Shown piece after piece: positions 1 to 10,425 of a DNA stretch of 64,000 nt (within the stretch, counting starts at the first letter, position 1; each line of letters opens with the position of its first letter). The notes below the pieces were generated by a model. It made no database searches. It saw only the letters and a program-made list of their open reading frames with translations, and was not told where the DNA came from. The stretch lies in NCBI GenBank assembly GCA_030704615.1, contig CM060733.1, forward strand, positions 26,102,001-26,166,000, in the 5' to 3' direction. Source of the DNA: Takakia lepidozioides. Taxonomy: Eukaryota; Streptophyta; Takakiopsida; Takakiales; Takakiaceae. Made by a program: the position numbers and the translations under genes.

Positions 1-300
1 ATTGTATTATTAATATAGGGCGTCTAATATTTTTTTGAAACAAAAAATTATAATTAAAATAGCATGCCAAAAAATCACCATATTACAAAATTATGTAATT
101 ATAGGGTACTAAAAAATGCCCAAAGTCAAAGTAATACCCCCCTACAAAATACCCATTTATCTCACGTGCCCTATACAAGTGATAGGGAGTGACTTCCCCG
201 GGACTGCGGCAGCAATATGCAACACACCATATCTTTTGACAATTTGTATAACAATATTTGGCTAACCTTTTTTTTCCACTTGTCATCGCCGCTGGATTTG
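1..300. other. AT-rich non-coding stretch
   Basis: I see no gene. The sequence is AT-rich and runs straight into the first AAATGCGGCGCC palindrome at about 301. The only open frame here (83-316, minus) is short, has no recognisable motif and overlaps the repeat, so I treat it as chance. Confidence 0.6.
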
Positions 301-720
301 AAATGCGGCGCCGCATTTGCGTCCATAGGAGGTGAAAGGCAAAAATAAATAAATAAAATTTGAGTTTGTTTTTTTGATTTGTTTTTTGCCCTCTCTAGTC
401 ATCCCGCAGGATCGAAATGCGGTGCCGCATTTCCAACAACAGGGGGTAGAGGGATAAAAAAAATAACCGTAAAAAATTTTCTTTCTCTTCTCATCGCCGC
501 TGGATTGAAATGCGGTGCCGCATTTCGGCCAATAGGGAGTAGAGAAAAAAAATCCAAATTTTTTTTTTCCTTGTTTTTTCTAGCTCTAACCGTTGGATGG
601 AAATGCGGTGCCGCATTTCCGACCACAGGGGGTGGCGGAAAAAAAAACCAGAACCCTAATTTTTTTTTTTCTATAGTCATGGTCGTTGGATAGAAATGCG
701 GCACCACATTCAGAAGGCAA
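301..720. repeat. Palindromic repeat, sub-array A (about 93-bp spacing)
   Basis: Five copies of a near-perfect palindrome with core AAATGCGGTGCCGCATTT begin near 301, 414, 508, 600 and 694. From the second copy on they are spaced 92-94 bp apart. The spacers are rich in T or A runs. Each core could fold as a hairpin or a cruciform. Open frames through it on both strands repeat the same translated motif and are by-products of the repeat. Confidence 0.85.
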
Positions 721-741
721 TGGGTGTATGGCAGGTGGGAT

Positions 742-1795
742 GGAAATGTGGAGCCGCATTTCCGTCCCACTGTCATGGAGGCAAGGGTAACTGGTAGTGG
801 CGACTGAAATGCGGCACCACATTTCCGTCCCACTGTTATCGAGGCAAGGGTAACTGGTAGTGGGGACATCCGAAATGCGACACCGCATTTGCGTCCCCAA
901 TGTTATGAATGCAAGGTCTTCTGGCAGTCCGGACAAAAATGCGGCACCGTATTTGCGTCCCCACTGTTATGAATGCAAGGTCTTCTGGCAGTCCGGACGG
1001 AAATGCAGCACCGCATTTTCATCTGTCCCCACTGTCATGAAGGCAAGGTCCAATGGCAGTCCGGACGGAAATGCGGCACCACATTTCCGTCCCCAATGTC
1101 ATGAAGGAAGGGTCTTAGGGCAGTCTGGACGGAAATACGGAACCGATTTTCCGTCCCCACTGTCATGAAGGCAAGGGTGTATAGTAGGTAGGACGGAAAT
1201 GCGGTGCCGCATTTCCGTCCTATTATTATGGAGGCAAAGGTAACTGTAGTGAACGCAAGGTCCAACGGCAGTCCGGATGGAAATGCGGCATTTCCGTCCG
1301 TCCCCACTGTAATGATGGCAAGGTCCAATGGCAGTCCGGACGGAAATGCGGCACCGCATTTCCGTCCATCCCCACTGTCATGAAGGCAAGGTCCAATGGC
1401 AGTCCGGACGGAAATACGACACCACATTTCCGTCCCCAATGTCATGAAGGAAGGGTCTCAGGGCAGTCTGGACGGAAATGCGAAACCAATTTTCCGTCCC
1501 CACCGTCATGAAGGCAAGGGTGTATAGTAACTAGGTTGGAAATGCGGTGCCGCATTTCCGTCCTACTATTATGGAGGCAAAGGTAACTGGTAGTGGGGAC
1601 TGAAATGCGGCACCGCATATCTGTCCCCACTGTCATGAAGGCAAGGTCTAATGGCAGTCCGGACGGAAATGCGGCACTGCATTTCCGTCCCCTCTGTCAT
1701 GAAGGCAAGGGTGTATGGCTATCCGAACGGATATGCGGTGCCGCATTTCTGTCGCACTGTCATGAAGGCAACGGTAAGTGGTAGTGGGGACGACC
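742..1795. repeat. Palindromic satellite, sub-array B (64-bp unit)
   Basis: About 16 head-to-tail units start near 742, 808, 872, 936, 1000, 1067, 1131, 1195, 1279, 1342, 1410, 1474, 1538, 1601, 1665 and 1729. The usual step is 64 bp. Each unit is the palindrome (GGACGGAAATGCGG facing CCGCATTTCCGTCC) plus a spacer such as CACTGTCATGAAGGCAAGG. Units at 1067, 1131 and 1195 recur at 1410, 1474 and 1538, giving a 343-bp higher-order repeat. This is not CRISPR, because the spacers are homologous to each other. Further palindromes lie at 14998 and 15139, beyond the old MULE. Confidence 0.9.
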
Positions 1796-2265
1796 GTCCC
1801 CACCGCAAGCTTGAATGGCAGTCTGCCCACCTCATTTCCCCAAAATCCACTGAAGGGATACATATTGATGGCAGTCTGGACGAAAATGCATCGTCGGAGT
1901 TCCGTCCCTTGACATCCACCCATGCTCGCTCCTTGGTGGATCCAATTCGGTGTCAGTCTGCGGCACTCCATATCCATCCAGAAGTACACCCAGAAGTACC
2001 TCATTAAACGGCAAGTGAAACGGCAGTTGACACGAAAGTGCAACTGCCATCCACCCGTCCCTGGACATAACAACAACCTTTCTTTTTTCTCTTCAACTAT
2101 GTCGTCGGCATGGGCTCCACATTATTAACACAACTTGGTTTTGTGTTGAACTAACTAGCTTGACTGGCATTTGTCAGTATGAACATTCATGTCTGCAGCG
2201 GGAATATGGCTGTTTGCACCTTAAAGAGAAGATGTCAGACCTAGCATTGGTGCGTTGGAATCCCC
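1796..2265. other. Spacer between satellite and old MULE
   Basis: No gene that I can support. It may be the 5' non-coding part of the old MULE, but I found no terminal inverted repeat or target duplication that would fix the boundary. Confidence 0.4.
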
Positions 2266-3238
2266 ATGAATACCCGCAATCCCCAAAAAAGAACTGGAGG
2301 TCCCATCTTTATGCATCTACATGCAGACTTTATCTCATATCACGAAAGGTATGTCCAATTCAAACCGGAGGTCCCCATCTTGAATACCCTCGGCGACTGC
2401 ACCTCGAGGTCCAGTCATGTTGTCGCACAATGTCTCTTCCAGCAGTGGAAGCCCAAGAGTTTTCGCCATCGCCTTCAAGCAGGGATTCCGTACATGAAAT
2501 TTCCTGCCCAGATTCCGCCCGCTGTTATGCAGTATGGGCAACCCATTGTGGAGATGACTTTGTCTACGTCACAGTGGAGAATTGTTCGCGCACTGCCGGC
2601 GTTTCGAGGCAAGTGTTCTGCAATTCGAGTGATACACGACAACATTGTGGATAGATGATAAGAAAGAACCCAGTTGGGGCTGTCCCTACTCCTACTTTCA
2701 CGGGAAGATTTGTCCATGCAAAGTTTGCGAAGGCGACGACGACCCAGTTCTGGTTCTGTAGGCATGACATTATGACTTGTGTCTATGGAAAGCCCAAGTA
2801 CGACATACAAGCAATGCCAGAGGCTCCCCCGGTGTGGCCGGTGGAACCGGGATGCAATCTGAGTCAGGTTGATGCCGACGCCCTTACTGCAACAGGATTT
2901 TGGATGGTGCAGCGGATTGACGTCCCCAGACAACCATTTCCGGTTGCACAACCTCCACCACCGACCCCTAGGAGAGCAAGAACAAACGTACGTGACAACT
3001 CTAAGCATCCTACACACCGTTGGGGGAAACCGAAGAGACGGCGACCTCCCTCAAAAGTGAATGAGACAAGGATGTGGAATGCAATTGGGATGAACTATAC
3101 AATCCAGAACTCAACAGAAGTGCCCCCACCAGGCTTCGGGCATGTGTGTCAGATGGCCATGGCAGGCTCAGTTGTCCGCAATAAGGTGTACACCATCACC
3201 ATTTCAGAATTACCCACCTGCAATTGCACCTACTTCCA
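2266..3238 (+). pseudogene. Old MULE transposase C-terminal part, 5' fragment
   Basis: The fragment resembles the C-terminal half of the younger MULE transposase in this window. It has the same order: W-x-I-x-R, then G-K-C-S-A-I-R, then PTPTFTG, then QFWFC, a cysteine pair, PPVWPVEPG, and the start of a SWIM finger (CNCTYF). It is broken by a frame change at 2655, where the first frame ends in TGA overlapping ATG of the second. At 3238 it is cut by insertion of the younger MULE. Its continuation is at 14569-14821. MULE transposases act in the nucleus on element ends; this copy is dead. The upstream catalytic region is not visible here. Confidence 0.75.
3230..3238. repeat. 9-bp target site duplication, left (MULE copy 1)
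   Basis: CTACTTCCA occurs here and again at 14560-14568, directly flanking the element. Nine base pairs is the usual MULE duplication size. Removing the element plus one copy rejoins the old MULE SWIM-finger codons in frame. Confidence 0.9.
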
Positions 3239-3360
3239 CAGGGATGCCTCGGCGTGAGCCTGGTCACGTGAGCGCGTGAGCGCGACTGCGCTCACGCCAC
3301 GTCACCTTGCGCAAATGCCACGTCACGGGGCTCAGTCCACGTCATCACACGTGGAGGCCG
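3239..3360 (+). repeat. Left terminal and subterminal repeats of MULE copy 1
   Basis: The end begins CAGGGATGCC and then GGCGTGAGC and CACGTGAGCGCG. Inverted or direct GCTCACGCCACGTCA-type motifs follow, which are candidate transposase binding sites. The reverse complement of 14470-14559 gives the matching right end. Confidence 0.8.
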
Positions 3361-3439
3361 AGTCACCACGCACCCAGAAAGAAGTGGAGTGTATTCCCGC
3401 GGATTGGCACCCTTTACCGCGGAAACAAGCTGGACGACA

Positions 3440-3815
3440 TAATAAAAGGCATTGAATAAATGATGGATGAATGTACAGTTGGATGATAAACAGATGGATG
3501 AGTTTGAAAAATCTATGTAGATGGATGAATGACGGATGGATAAGAGTAAAATGGATGAATGTATAATGGATGTTGAGCAATGACAAAAATTCATGACAGG
3601 AAGATGCATGACCAAATCTTTTGACGAATGCACAAAGTATATGAAATGAGTGTGGAAGGTTTGTGGGGTGGATTAAAGAGTACAGAGGATGAATGTACAA
3701 TGGATGTTGTACAAAGGAAGCTTTCATGAATGGAGCACGCATGAATACAGTGTAGATGAATGCACAATGGATATGAGAAGAGTCAGGAAGGTTTGTGAGA
3801 TGGATTCATACATAT
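3440..3815. repeat. ATGGATGA-rich subterminal minisatellite
   Basis: ATGGATGA and GGATGAATG words recur throughout. A longer unit also repeats about 120 bp apart: GAATGCACAA, then a G-rich part with AAGGTTTGTG, then GGATT, near 3625 and 3755. The same tract is present inverted at 42300-42660 in copy 2, so it belongs to the element. A shorter, similar tract occurs at 16795-16870. Confidence 0.7.
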
Positions 3816-3935
3816 AGCAATTTAAACGAAAGTTGATTCTGTGATTATTATTTGTTCTAAAGGAACAACTACGGTAGAGTAAGGGGATTCAACGTTTTCC
3901 AGATAATATGAAAATGAATATTAAAAGAATACAGT

Positions 3936-6900
3936 TCAGTCTGACTCAGAGTCAGTACAATGTATCCCCTCTTCCTCTGCATCTAAGTCTAAGTATTTTA
4001 GAACACCGGATCCACGCTGGATACACCTACGGCTGGCCACTAAAAAGTCAGGGGATAGGGACTCGGACGCGTGAAGTGCCATTGCTTCGGCATAAACAGG
4101 GAGCAGAAAATTGGAAAGGGGGCTGTCGAAAACAGACTCGCCAGAAATGACTGTATCTCCTGAAGATCCACCGCTGGTTTTCCTGAAAGACAGCCTGAAA
4201 AAGTTATTACTGTAACTTTGATGTTATCGAGAAATTGAGTATGACTCCCAAAGAGGGTTTAGCACTTACTCACATGAAAAGTCGTTGTCGACCTGCTTAT
4301 CTTCGGGATCGTCATCATTTCGAATATGAATCCGATCAGTCTGTGTGCCTGAAGTGGAGCCAGACAAAAGGGGGAGGAGCACTGTGTTGTAGAGGTCAGA
4401 ATCACCCTCCATACCAAAAAGGCTTCTTCCGCCTGCCTTGCATGCGTGGTAAGTTGCTCCTGCACCAGACAGGAGAACAGAAGCAGTTTGGAGGAGGGGA
4501 TTTAAGCAGATGAAACTGTTGAAAGGAAACCAATTCGGAAGGGAGAAAACGAACCTGTGGACACAGAAAGATCGACCACCCGTGCAGAGCGGTGGCTGCA
4601 TGACTCCAGCAGTATTTGCATGAATGCTGGTGACTTTTCCTTTGCACCTCTCCAGGGAGTGCCATCTGGTCTCTTCAGAGTCTGACTGGACTGCATGAAG
4701 TTGTACAAAATGTCATCGACATGGGGCTCATAGGGGGGGTTGACGAAACAACCCTGGTCAGAAATCTCAAAGCTGCGGATGGAGATGGTGTCTTTGATGT
4801 GCGAATCCTCCGCAGGCAGATCGCCTCGAACATCCTCGTCTGCCAAAGATAGCAGGTTAGTGTGGTAAACACAATCTAAAGTGGAAGTGTGTACATCGGC
4901 TATTCAGAACTCTGACACCAAAAAACCATGAATCGTTGATGATCGGTGTCGATCATAAAACATTCTACTAGAGTGGAGCTGCAGAGAAAATTGAAACTCA
5001 TGATCAAAGCATAAGCAGAAGGCAGACGGCATACCAGCTGACCAGGGAAACCCCCTTTCACAAGGTAGAGGCTGTTCACACAATTCCATGTGCGCAAAAC
5101 TTCAAACCCTGAAGACTTGAGGTATGATGCCAATGCCCGACGACTATCATTGTCACATGACTGAAAAAGCAGAAGTGTCCCTGCATCAGAGAGGAAATTG
5201 TTACAGAACCCGAATACCCAACTCCAGTAGTTGTCCTCGAATTTGTTCCACCCTGGCGTCTTGCCCTTTGGAAGAACTTCTGGCACAGCCTGGCCATCCG
5301 GGATGTCGAGAATGACAATGTCGGCCGCATAAGTTTTCTGCACACCGCACACGAAGGTGGGACCTGTGCTCACCTGCAACAGACATGTTTTTTATAAGAA
5401 CGATGGCAAGAATGTTTTCAAAGAACGAGACTGAAATACTGCCAACGAAACATTCAGAGAAAAAGGAAAGAAAGTGGAATTCTCACCAGATTGAGGAATG
5501 AGATTATATTGTCCCAGGTAGGGGATGGCACCCCAGTGTATCCTCTCTTTCGACTCTGCATCATCGAAAGCCAACCCTCATTAACAATTTTCATCTCTCC
5601 TGCTGAATCAGAACGGGAAGGGTGTGGCTTGGCATCGAACACGCACTGAAGAGTGCGGGTATATCTTCCAGCACTAAAGTCCTGCCCACTCTCCATCTCC
5701 TTTTCATTCTCCTTCCCCTTGTCCTTTTCCTTCTCTTTGGACTTGTCTTTGTCCTTTGGCTTTGCTGGTGAGATGGCTATGACATCAACAGCCTTGTCTT
5801 TTGGTTTGCGGCCCGCCTTCTTTCCCTTCTGCGGCGTTCCCTGAGCATCAGGCTCCTTGGCAGCCAAGGTTGCTATGTTTCGTTGATACTCTTCGTCAGT
5901 CAAAGGCGCCAGCATCTCAGCGTTATTGTTCAAGTATTTCATATGCTGTTCTTGAAAGGTCGTGTGCTCAGGTGGGCAGTCAAGGTACCACCCACAGTCT
6001 CTGAAGTGAGAAGGACTCCAGTCCTTCAATATCCCTGCAGTATACATGGTTGGATCGTTTGCAGGGTCCGACCACATGTCAAGATAGTCGGGAATTCCGC
6101 TCAGGTGATTTCCTTCCATAAGCACATATTTCGTGTACCTGAAAAAAGGAGATGAATCCCAACCCACAAAAGCGCTCAGTGAGTAAGATGCAAGTAGAAC
6201 AGAAAGAATAAAACATGGATTGAAATGGCTCTGACAACTGCTCCAAGGACCTTTCAGGACCACACTACTGCTCCAGATATGAATGTCGTCAACGCCATTC
6301 AGAACATTCCATTCCATGACACTGTAAATACATCCTAATCCAGGTGAATGCAAATAAGCGATTAGAAATGACACAGACATAGAAGTGAATGTCGTCAACG
6401 ACATTCAAGAATGAAGCCAAATTATTACTGAAATGAAGCAAAATCACAGGATGGAAATAAAAAAATTGAGTAAGGAACCATCCAGGAAAACTCAATGCAC
6501 ATTCATAACGAACCTATCACTGAGGACCTCACAACATCACTGTATGTGAATGGCGTCAACGCCATTCACAAAAATACAAAAAAGAAACCAATTACTTAGC
6601 TCCCCAATCCATGAAATTGAATTTGTCGTTTTTGAATAATACAGACACAGCTGTGAATGTCGTCAACGACATTCACTTTGGATTTCTTAAAACAGAGCTT
6701 ATCAAGCCTCCATATTCATCGCAAGAGGAAAAAACAATGCAGAACAACTGAATGTCTGCATTGACATTCAGCAAAATGAAGTGATCAACCCTCATTGTAA
6801 CCTCTATGGACATTACAAAAATTTAAATAACCTTGAGGACCACACAACAACTCCGTATGTGAATGTCGTCAACGCCATTCAAGGACATTATCAATTCTAA

Positions 6901-9571
6901 TCAGGGACAATATAATTGCACCCTTAGATCCTAACCAGGTGAATTCATATACTCGCTTAAGAATGACTCAGACAAAGAAGTGAATGTCGTCAACGACATT
7001 CAATCTGGATCTAAGATTGCAATCCATATGAAGCCACAATTTTTCCCAAAAAAACAGTAGAGTTTCAAGTATGACATTTCACCTGTACACAACTCGCATC
7101 ATGGCCCACTCTCCTCCAACCTGACTGTCAAAGTCGTTGGACCGTAAAATGTTACCATCTTTGGAGAACTCCCGGAAAAAACAGTATCTCCAGGTGAGAC
7201 CTCTCCACTTCCTTATGTATGCCTCCAATGACATTTGGGGAGGGGAAACAATCGCAATGTTCAGGTCCTTCAAAGTCTGATCCAGCACAATGACGGCGCG
7301 CTTTTCGAGCTGCAAATAGTATATTTGTCAGAATTGCAAAAAAGAAACACATCACATACTTGAAGAGAAGAAACAGCATGTTCGAATACACACCTGACTC
7401 CAAAATGTAGCCTTGTGGAGCCAGTTATCAAACACCAAATCACTGATTCCTTCCACCTTTGTGCCAGGCTGTATGGTGCTCTTTGGGAACTGATTCAAGT
7501 CCTTTACTGTTTGATCTGAGTTCCATATCTCCAGCCACCTTATTTTTGTTTGTGGGTCGACCATCGATATGGCCAGCCGGTGCAATTTCTCCTGCTGCAT
7601 CTCCGGATGCACATGCTTGTCATAGTGTGTTTTGATCTGCTGAAGGAACTCAGGACCAAGTCCAGGATCTACTATTCTAAGCTGCTTTCCGAAGGCTGAC
7701 ATCAATTTGGTTCTTCGCATCTCAAACTCCTTCTTTATTGCAGCTTCCACACCCTTTGATGTCCTTAGTTCCTCTGGTGTAGTGCGGTAATATTCGGATT
7801 TTCCCTTCTCAGCTGCCTCTGCCAGTTCTTGCTGCATTCATTCAAGTAGTGATTAGCTCCGAAGGGACTCTAAACATGTATTCGAAAAGTAAACAGATTA
7901 CAGACTCGGGCTTACCGCATACATGTACTCCAGAAACGCCTCTCGTGTCAAAGAATACCAAGTGCCTGCAGCTCTTCCTGTTTCGCACTTCTTGATGATA
8001 TTGGGTGGTAGTACTGTCCGAAAATCATCCAGCTTCATCAGACCAATCCTCTGAATTCGGAATAGTGTGTGAACCAAGCTTGTTGTCACATGCGATTTCT
8101 CTGTCGATCTGCAAAAACATTGAAAACATTGCATTCCTTAACACTGTTTTTTGAGGATCAACAAGACACTACAGAGGGAATCAAATCTCCTGGATGACTT
8201 ACTTGTTCACGTCGTGCATAGCTGTAAGAAGCCTAGCGATGTCGTTTCCTGGATCCAAAACCATTGCCTCCACAGCAACATGCTTGTCTTTGTCTTTCGA
8301 ATGGTGTTTCTGAATGTATCCCATCCATGCCAGCAATCGGTGGTTGCCGTCCCAGACGTAGAACATGTGGTTGCAAAATTGCTGGGTGTTCTTTCCCATC
8401 ATGAGGCCCAGCTCGAACTCCTCATTGGCATCTTTCCAGCACTCATCCCAGTTATCACTGATCTCTGGAGAAACTAATGTGCTTTTCCCATTTATATCCG
8501 TCAGTGACACATAAAAAACTTGTGCACCAAGTCTATATCCATGCACAAAATCACTCTCCAATTTTGTTATGTCATGGGAAAGAGGTGGACGCACAACAGG
8601 CATTGATATCATCCGGCACAGAGGTATGTCCAGACGCCCTCCAGATACGAGCATGTCCCTTATAACCTCCTGAGAGTTTACCTTCTGGAATGACATGAGT
8701 TCTTTCACCTTGTCAAGGTAGTGCACTTCGGATTCATCTGCTTCATCTGTATTCTCTGAGCTTTTTGCGGACTCGTCCCCATCTCCAGATCCTTTCCCCT
8801 CTGATCCTGTAGGCTTCGACCTCACAGTTTTCTGCACGATGCCATTCAGTTCTGACTAAGTGATTTGCAAATAGTGAATGGCGGTAACGACAATCACTCT
8901 GTATCAAGGAAACTCACCATGAATGGTGTGAAAGAATTCAGCACAATCTACACATGCAAAGCCGAGACTGCCGTATTCAAAACAAAAGTGAGAGCGATAG
9001 CGAACGGCGTTAACGACAATCACAAAAGATAACAACCTGCCGGATCGGTGTTGTGTAATGACATATATGTGCAACTGATTGGCGGCAACGACATTCAGTG
9101 TAGTTTAGGGAGAATAGTAAGTGCAGACTCTCTCTTCAAACACATAGGTACATAAATCTCATGAGCAGAATCGAATGGCGTTAACGACGCTCGCGATTCA
9201 GTAGTTCCTGCTAAAGAATGGAAGAGGAAGGACTCCTTGAAAGGCAATCACACAGACTATATGATAAAACTTACTGGCACCTTCTTAGGTTTTGAAATTT
9301 GATCCCCTTCTGCAGCTTTCCTCTTCCCTCTCACATCTGCTGGAGTTTCTGTCTGCGCAAGGGTTTCTTGACCTTCTTCAGGTTCGGCGTTCCGCGTGCT
9401 TCCACCTTCTTCAGTGTCCCTGCGATTCATCTCTGCCTCCACAGGCTGGCGCACTCTTATCGCCGACTGTGTCGCAGCCGCTGCCTCAGTCTCCGTCTGC
9501 TCTTGTGAATCAGTCTCCGCGTTCACCTGCTGCCTTGGCCCTGTGTTCTCCAACAAACGACGCCTCGTCAT
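3936..9571 (-). CDS. ParB-like / beta-class DNA methyltransferase-like fusion, MULE cargo
   Basis: Ten exons: 9571-9275, 8831-8203, 8108-7916, 7831-7394, 7309-7083, 6138-5487, 5373-5043, 4839-4555, 4459-4270, 4194-3936. Every intron is GT-AG and phases agree, giving 1,166 aa ending in TGA. Residues 1-150 are acidic, Glu/Gln-rich, with a KPKK basic patch. DGNHR at about 260-264, inside a hydrophobic frame, resembles the ParB/sulfiredoxin nucleotide-binding motif. A Lys/Glu-rich linker lies in exon 6. From about 813 a methyltransferase-like fold follows in beta-class order: motif IV-like VILDIPDG (about 832-839), GTLLLF, then EKSPAF and motif I-like VVDLSVSTGAT (about 1010-1020) and GRSLFGMEGD. 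Canonical DPPY is replaced by DIPD, so catalysis is doubtful. The start chosen is the first Met of the acidic region; an in-frame Met exists at 9811. Role in transposition or modification is inference. Confidence 0.8.
6278..7005. repeat. Intron 5 palindrome cluster
   Basis: Seven palindromes of about 24 bp of type GTGAATGTCGTCAACGACAT (remainder symmetric) lie near 6282, 6391, 6546, 6653, 6751, 6858 and 6981. They are 98-155 bp apart, all within intron 5 of the cargo gene. Variants swap GTCGTCAACGAC for GGCGTCAACGCC. Arms and core are kept while the spacers differ. Confidence 0.85.
8866..9195. repeat. Intron 1 palindrome cluster
   Basis: Four degenerate relatives of the intron 5 palindromes sit near 8875, 9000, 9078 and 9173 in intron 1 of the cargo gene. 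Their cores are GGCGGTAACGAC, GGCGTTAACGAC, GGCGGCAACGAC and GGCGTTAACGAC. Copy 2 has corresponding sites at about 37058, 37177, 37313, 37557 and 37717. Confidence 0.75.
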
Positions 9572-10425
9572 TTTCTCTCTTGCTCTGCGTCTCTCTCTAA
9601 GGGAAGTAAAATAAAGAGACTTTCTTCTCTTTCGTATTCTAGAAGGAACCCTCTCCAGCTTGACTACCACTCTCCCTCTAAGCGCGAAAAGTAGAAAAAC
9701 GCAGTGACTCCGATTTCTTGCGGGATTGCCTGTGTTCTTGCGTGTCTCTAGAAGCATCGGATTCCCTCCCGCGTGACCGTTACACATAGTCGTTTCGTTA
9801 TTAGTGCACATGCCAGCAATTGGTGTACAGCTGTTCGTATTCAGTTATGGATGTCTGACGTGTGCCGCCCAAAACAAAACGGCGTGTTCTAAATTATAAC
9901 TGGTTCAATATTTAAAAAGAACAGCGAATCCCAGAAATTGATGCGCAGTCTTAAACAAATAAATATAAATGAACGAGAGTTTGATGACAAATTTTGGAAT
10001 ATCATACACGGTCATCCTTGTTATCCAAACCCCACATTCGTTGCACATTTGGAACTTTCCAGGTGCGCATGATCATTGGTAGTAGTATATAGATACATTT
10101 ACTTAATCTGCAATCCCATTCTCGGATCCTGTGGCATGCTTCCAGGAAGTCGGCTTTGTTATTGGGTTTATTGATGAGGTTCTGATTAACGGTTTAACAG
10201 TTGCCGACACTGCCCCTATGGATTCTCTGACCACTGGGCCCACAAGAAAAGTAATTAAAATGGACGGCTGCATATCTGGAATGAATAACAGAATATGCAC
10301 AGTCGTTATCTGAGCTTCCTCCGCCATATGCTCTGCTCATTCTTCAACTGTGTTCTGGAGACAGCAGTAAACCGATTTACACTAGATCTGCGATAGCAAG
10401 GTACAAACATACTCGAGGAAGGAAG
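9572..10425. promoter_or_regulatory. Divergent promoter region of the MULE genes
   Basis: This 0.85-kb interval separates two divergently transcribed genes, the cargo (minus) and the transposase (plus), so it should hold both promoters. I cannot pin a TATA box. In copy 2 the matching region is interrupted by a deletion that removes the part next to the transposase together with its first codons. Confidence 0.55.

Noticed and set aside
379-1784. Several open frames of 60-156 aa across 379-1784 on both strands
   Set aside because: They are translations of the 64-bp and 93-bp palindromic units, in several frames and on both strands; not genes.
301-1795. CRISPR-like appearance of palindromes with regular spacing
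   Set aside because: Spacers are homologous to one another, the repeat is a full palindrome, and the context is a eukaryotic genome without cas genes.
2160-2654. 164-aa plus-strand frame
   Set aside because: It overlaps, out of frame, the 2266-2658 frame that resembles the MULE C-terminal part.
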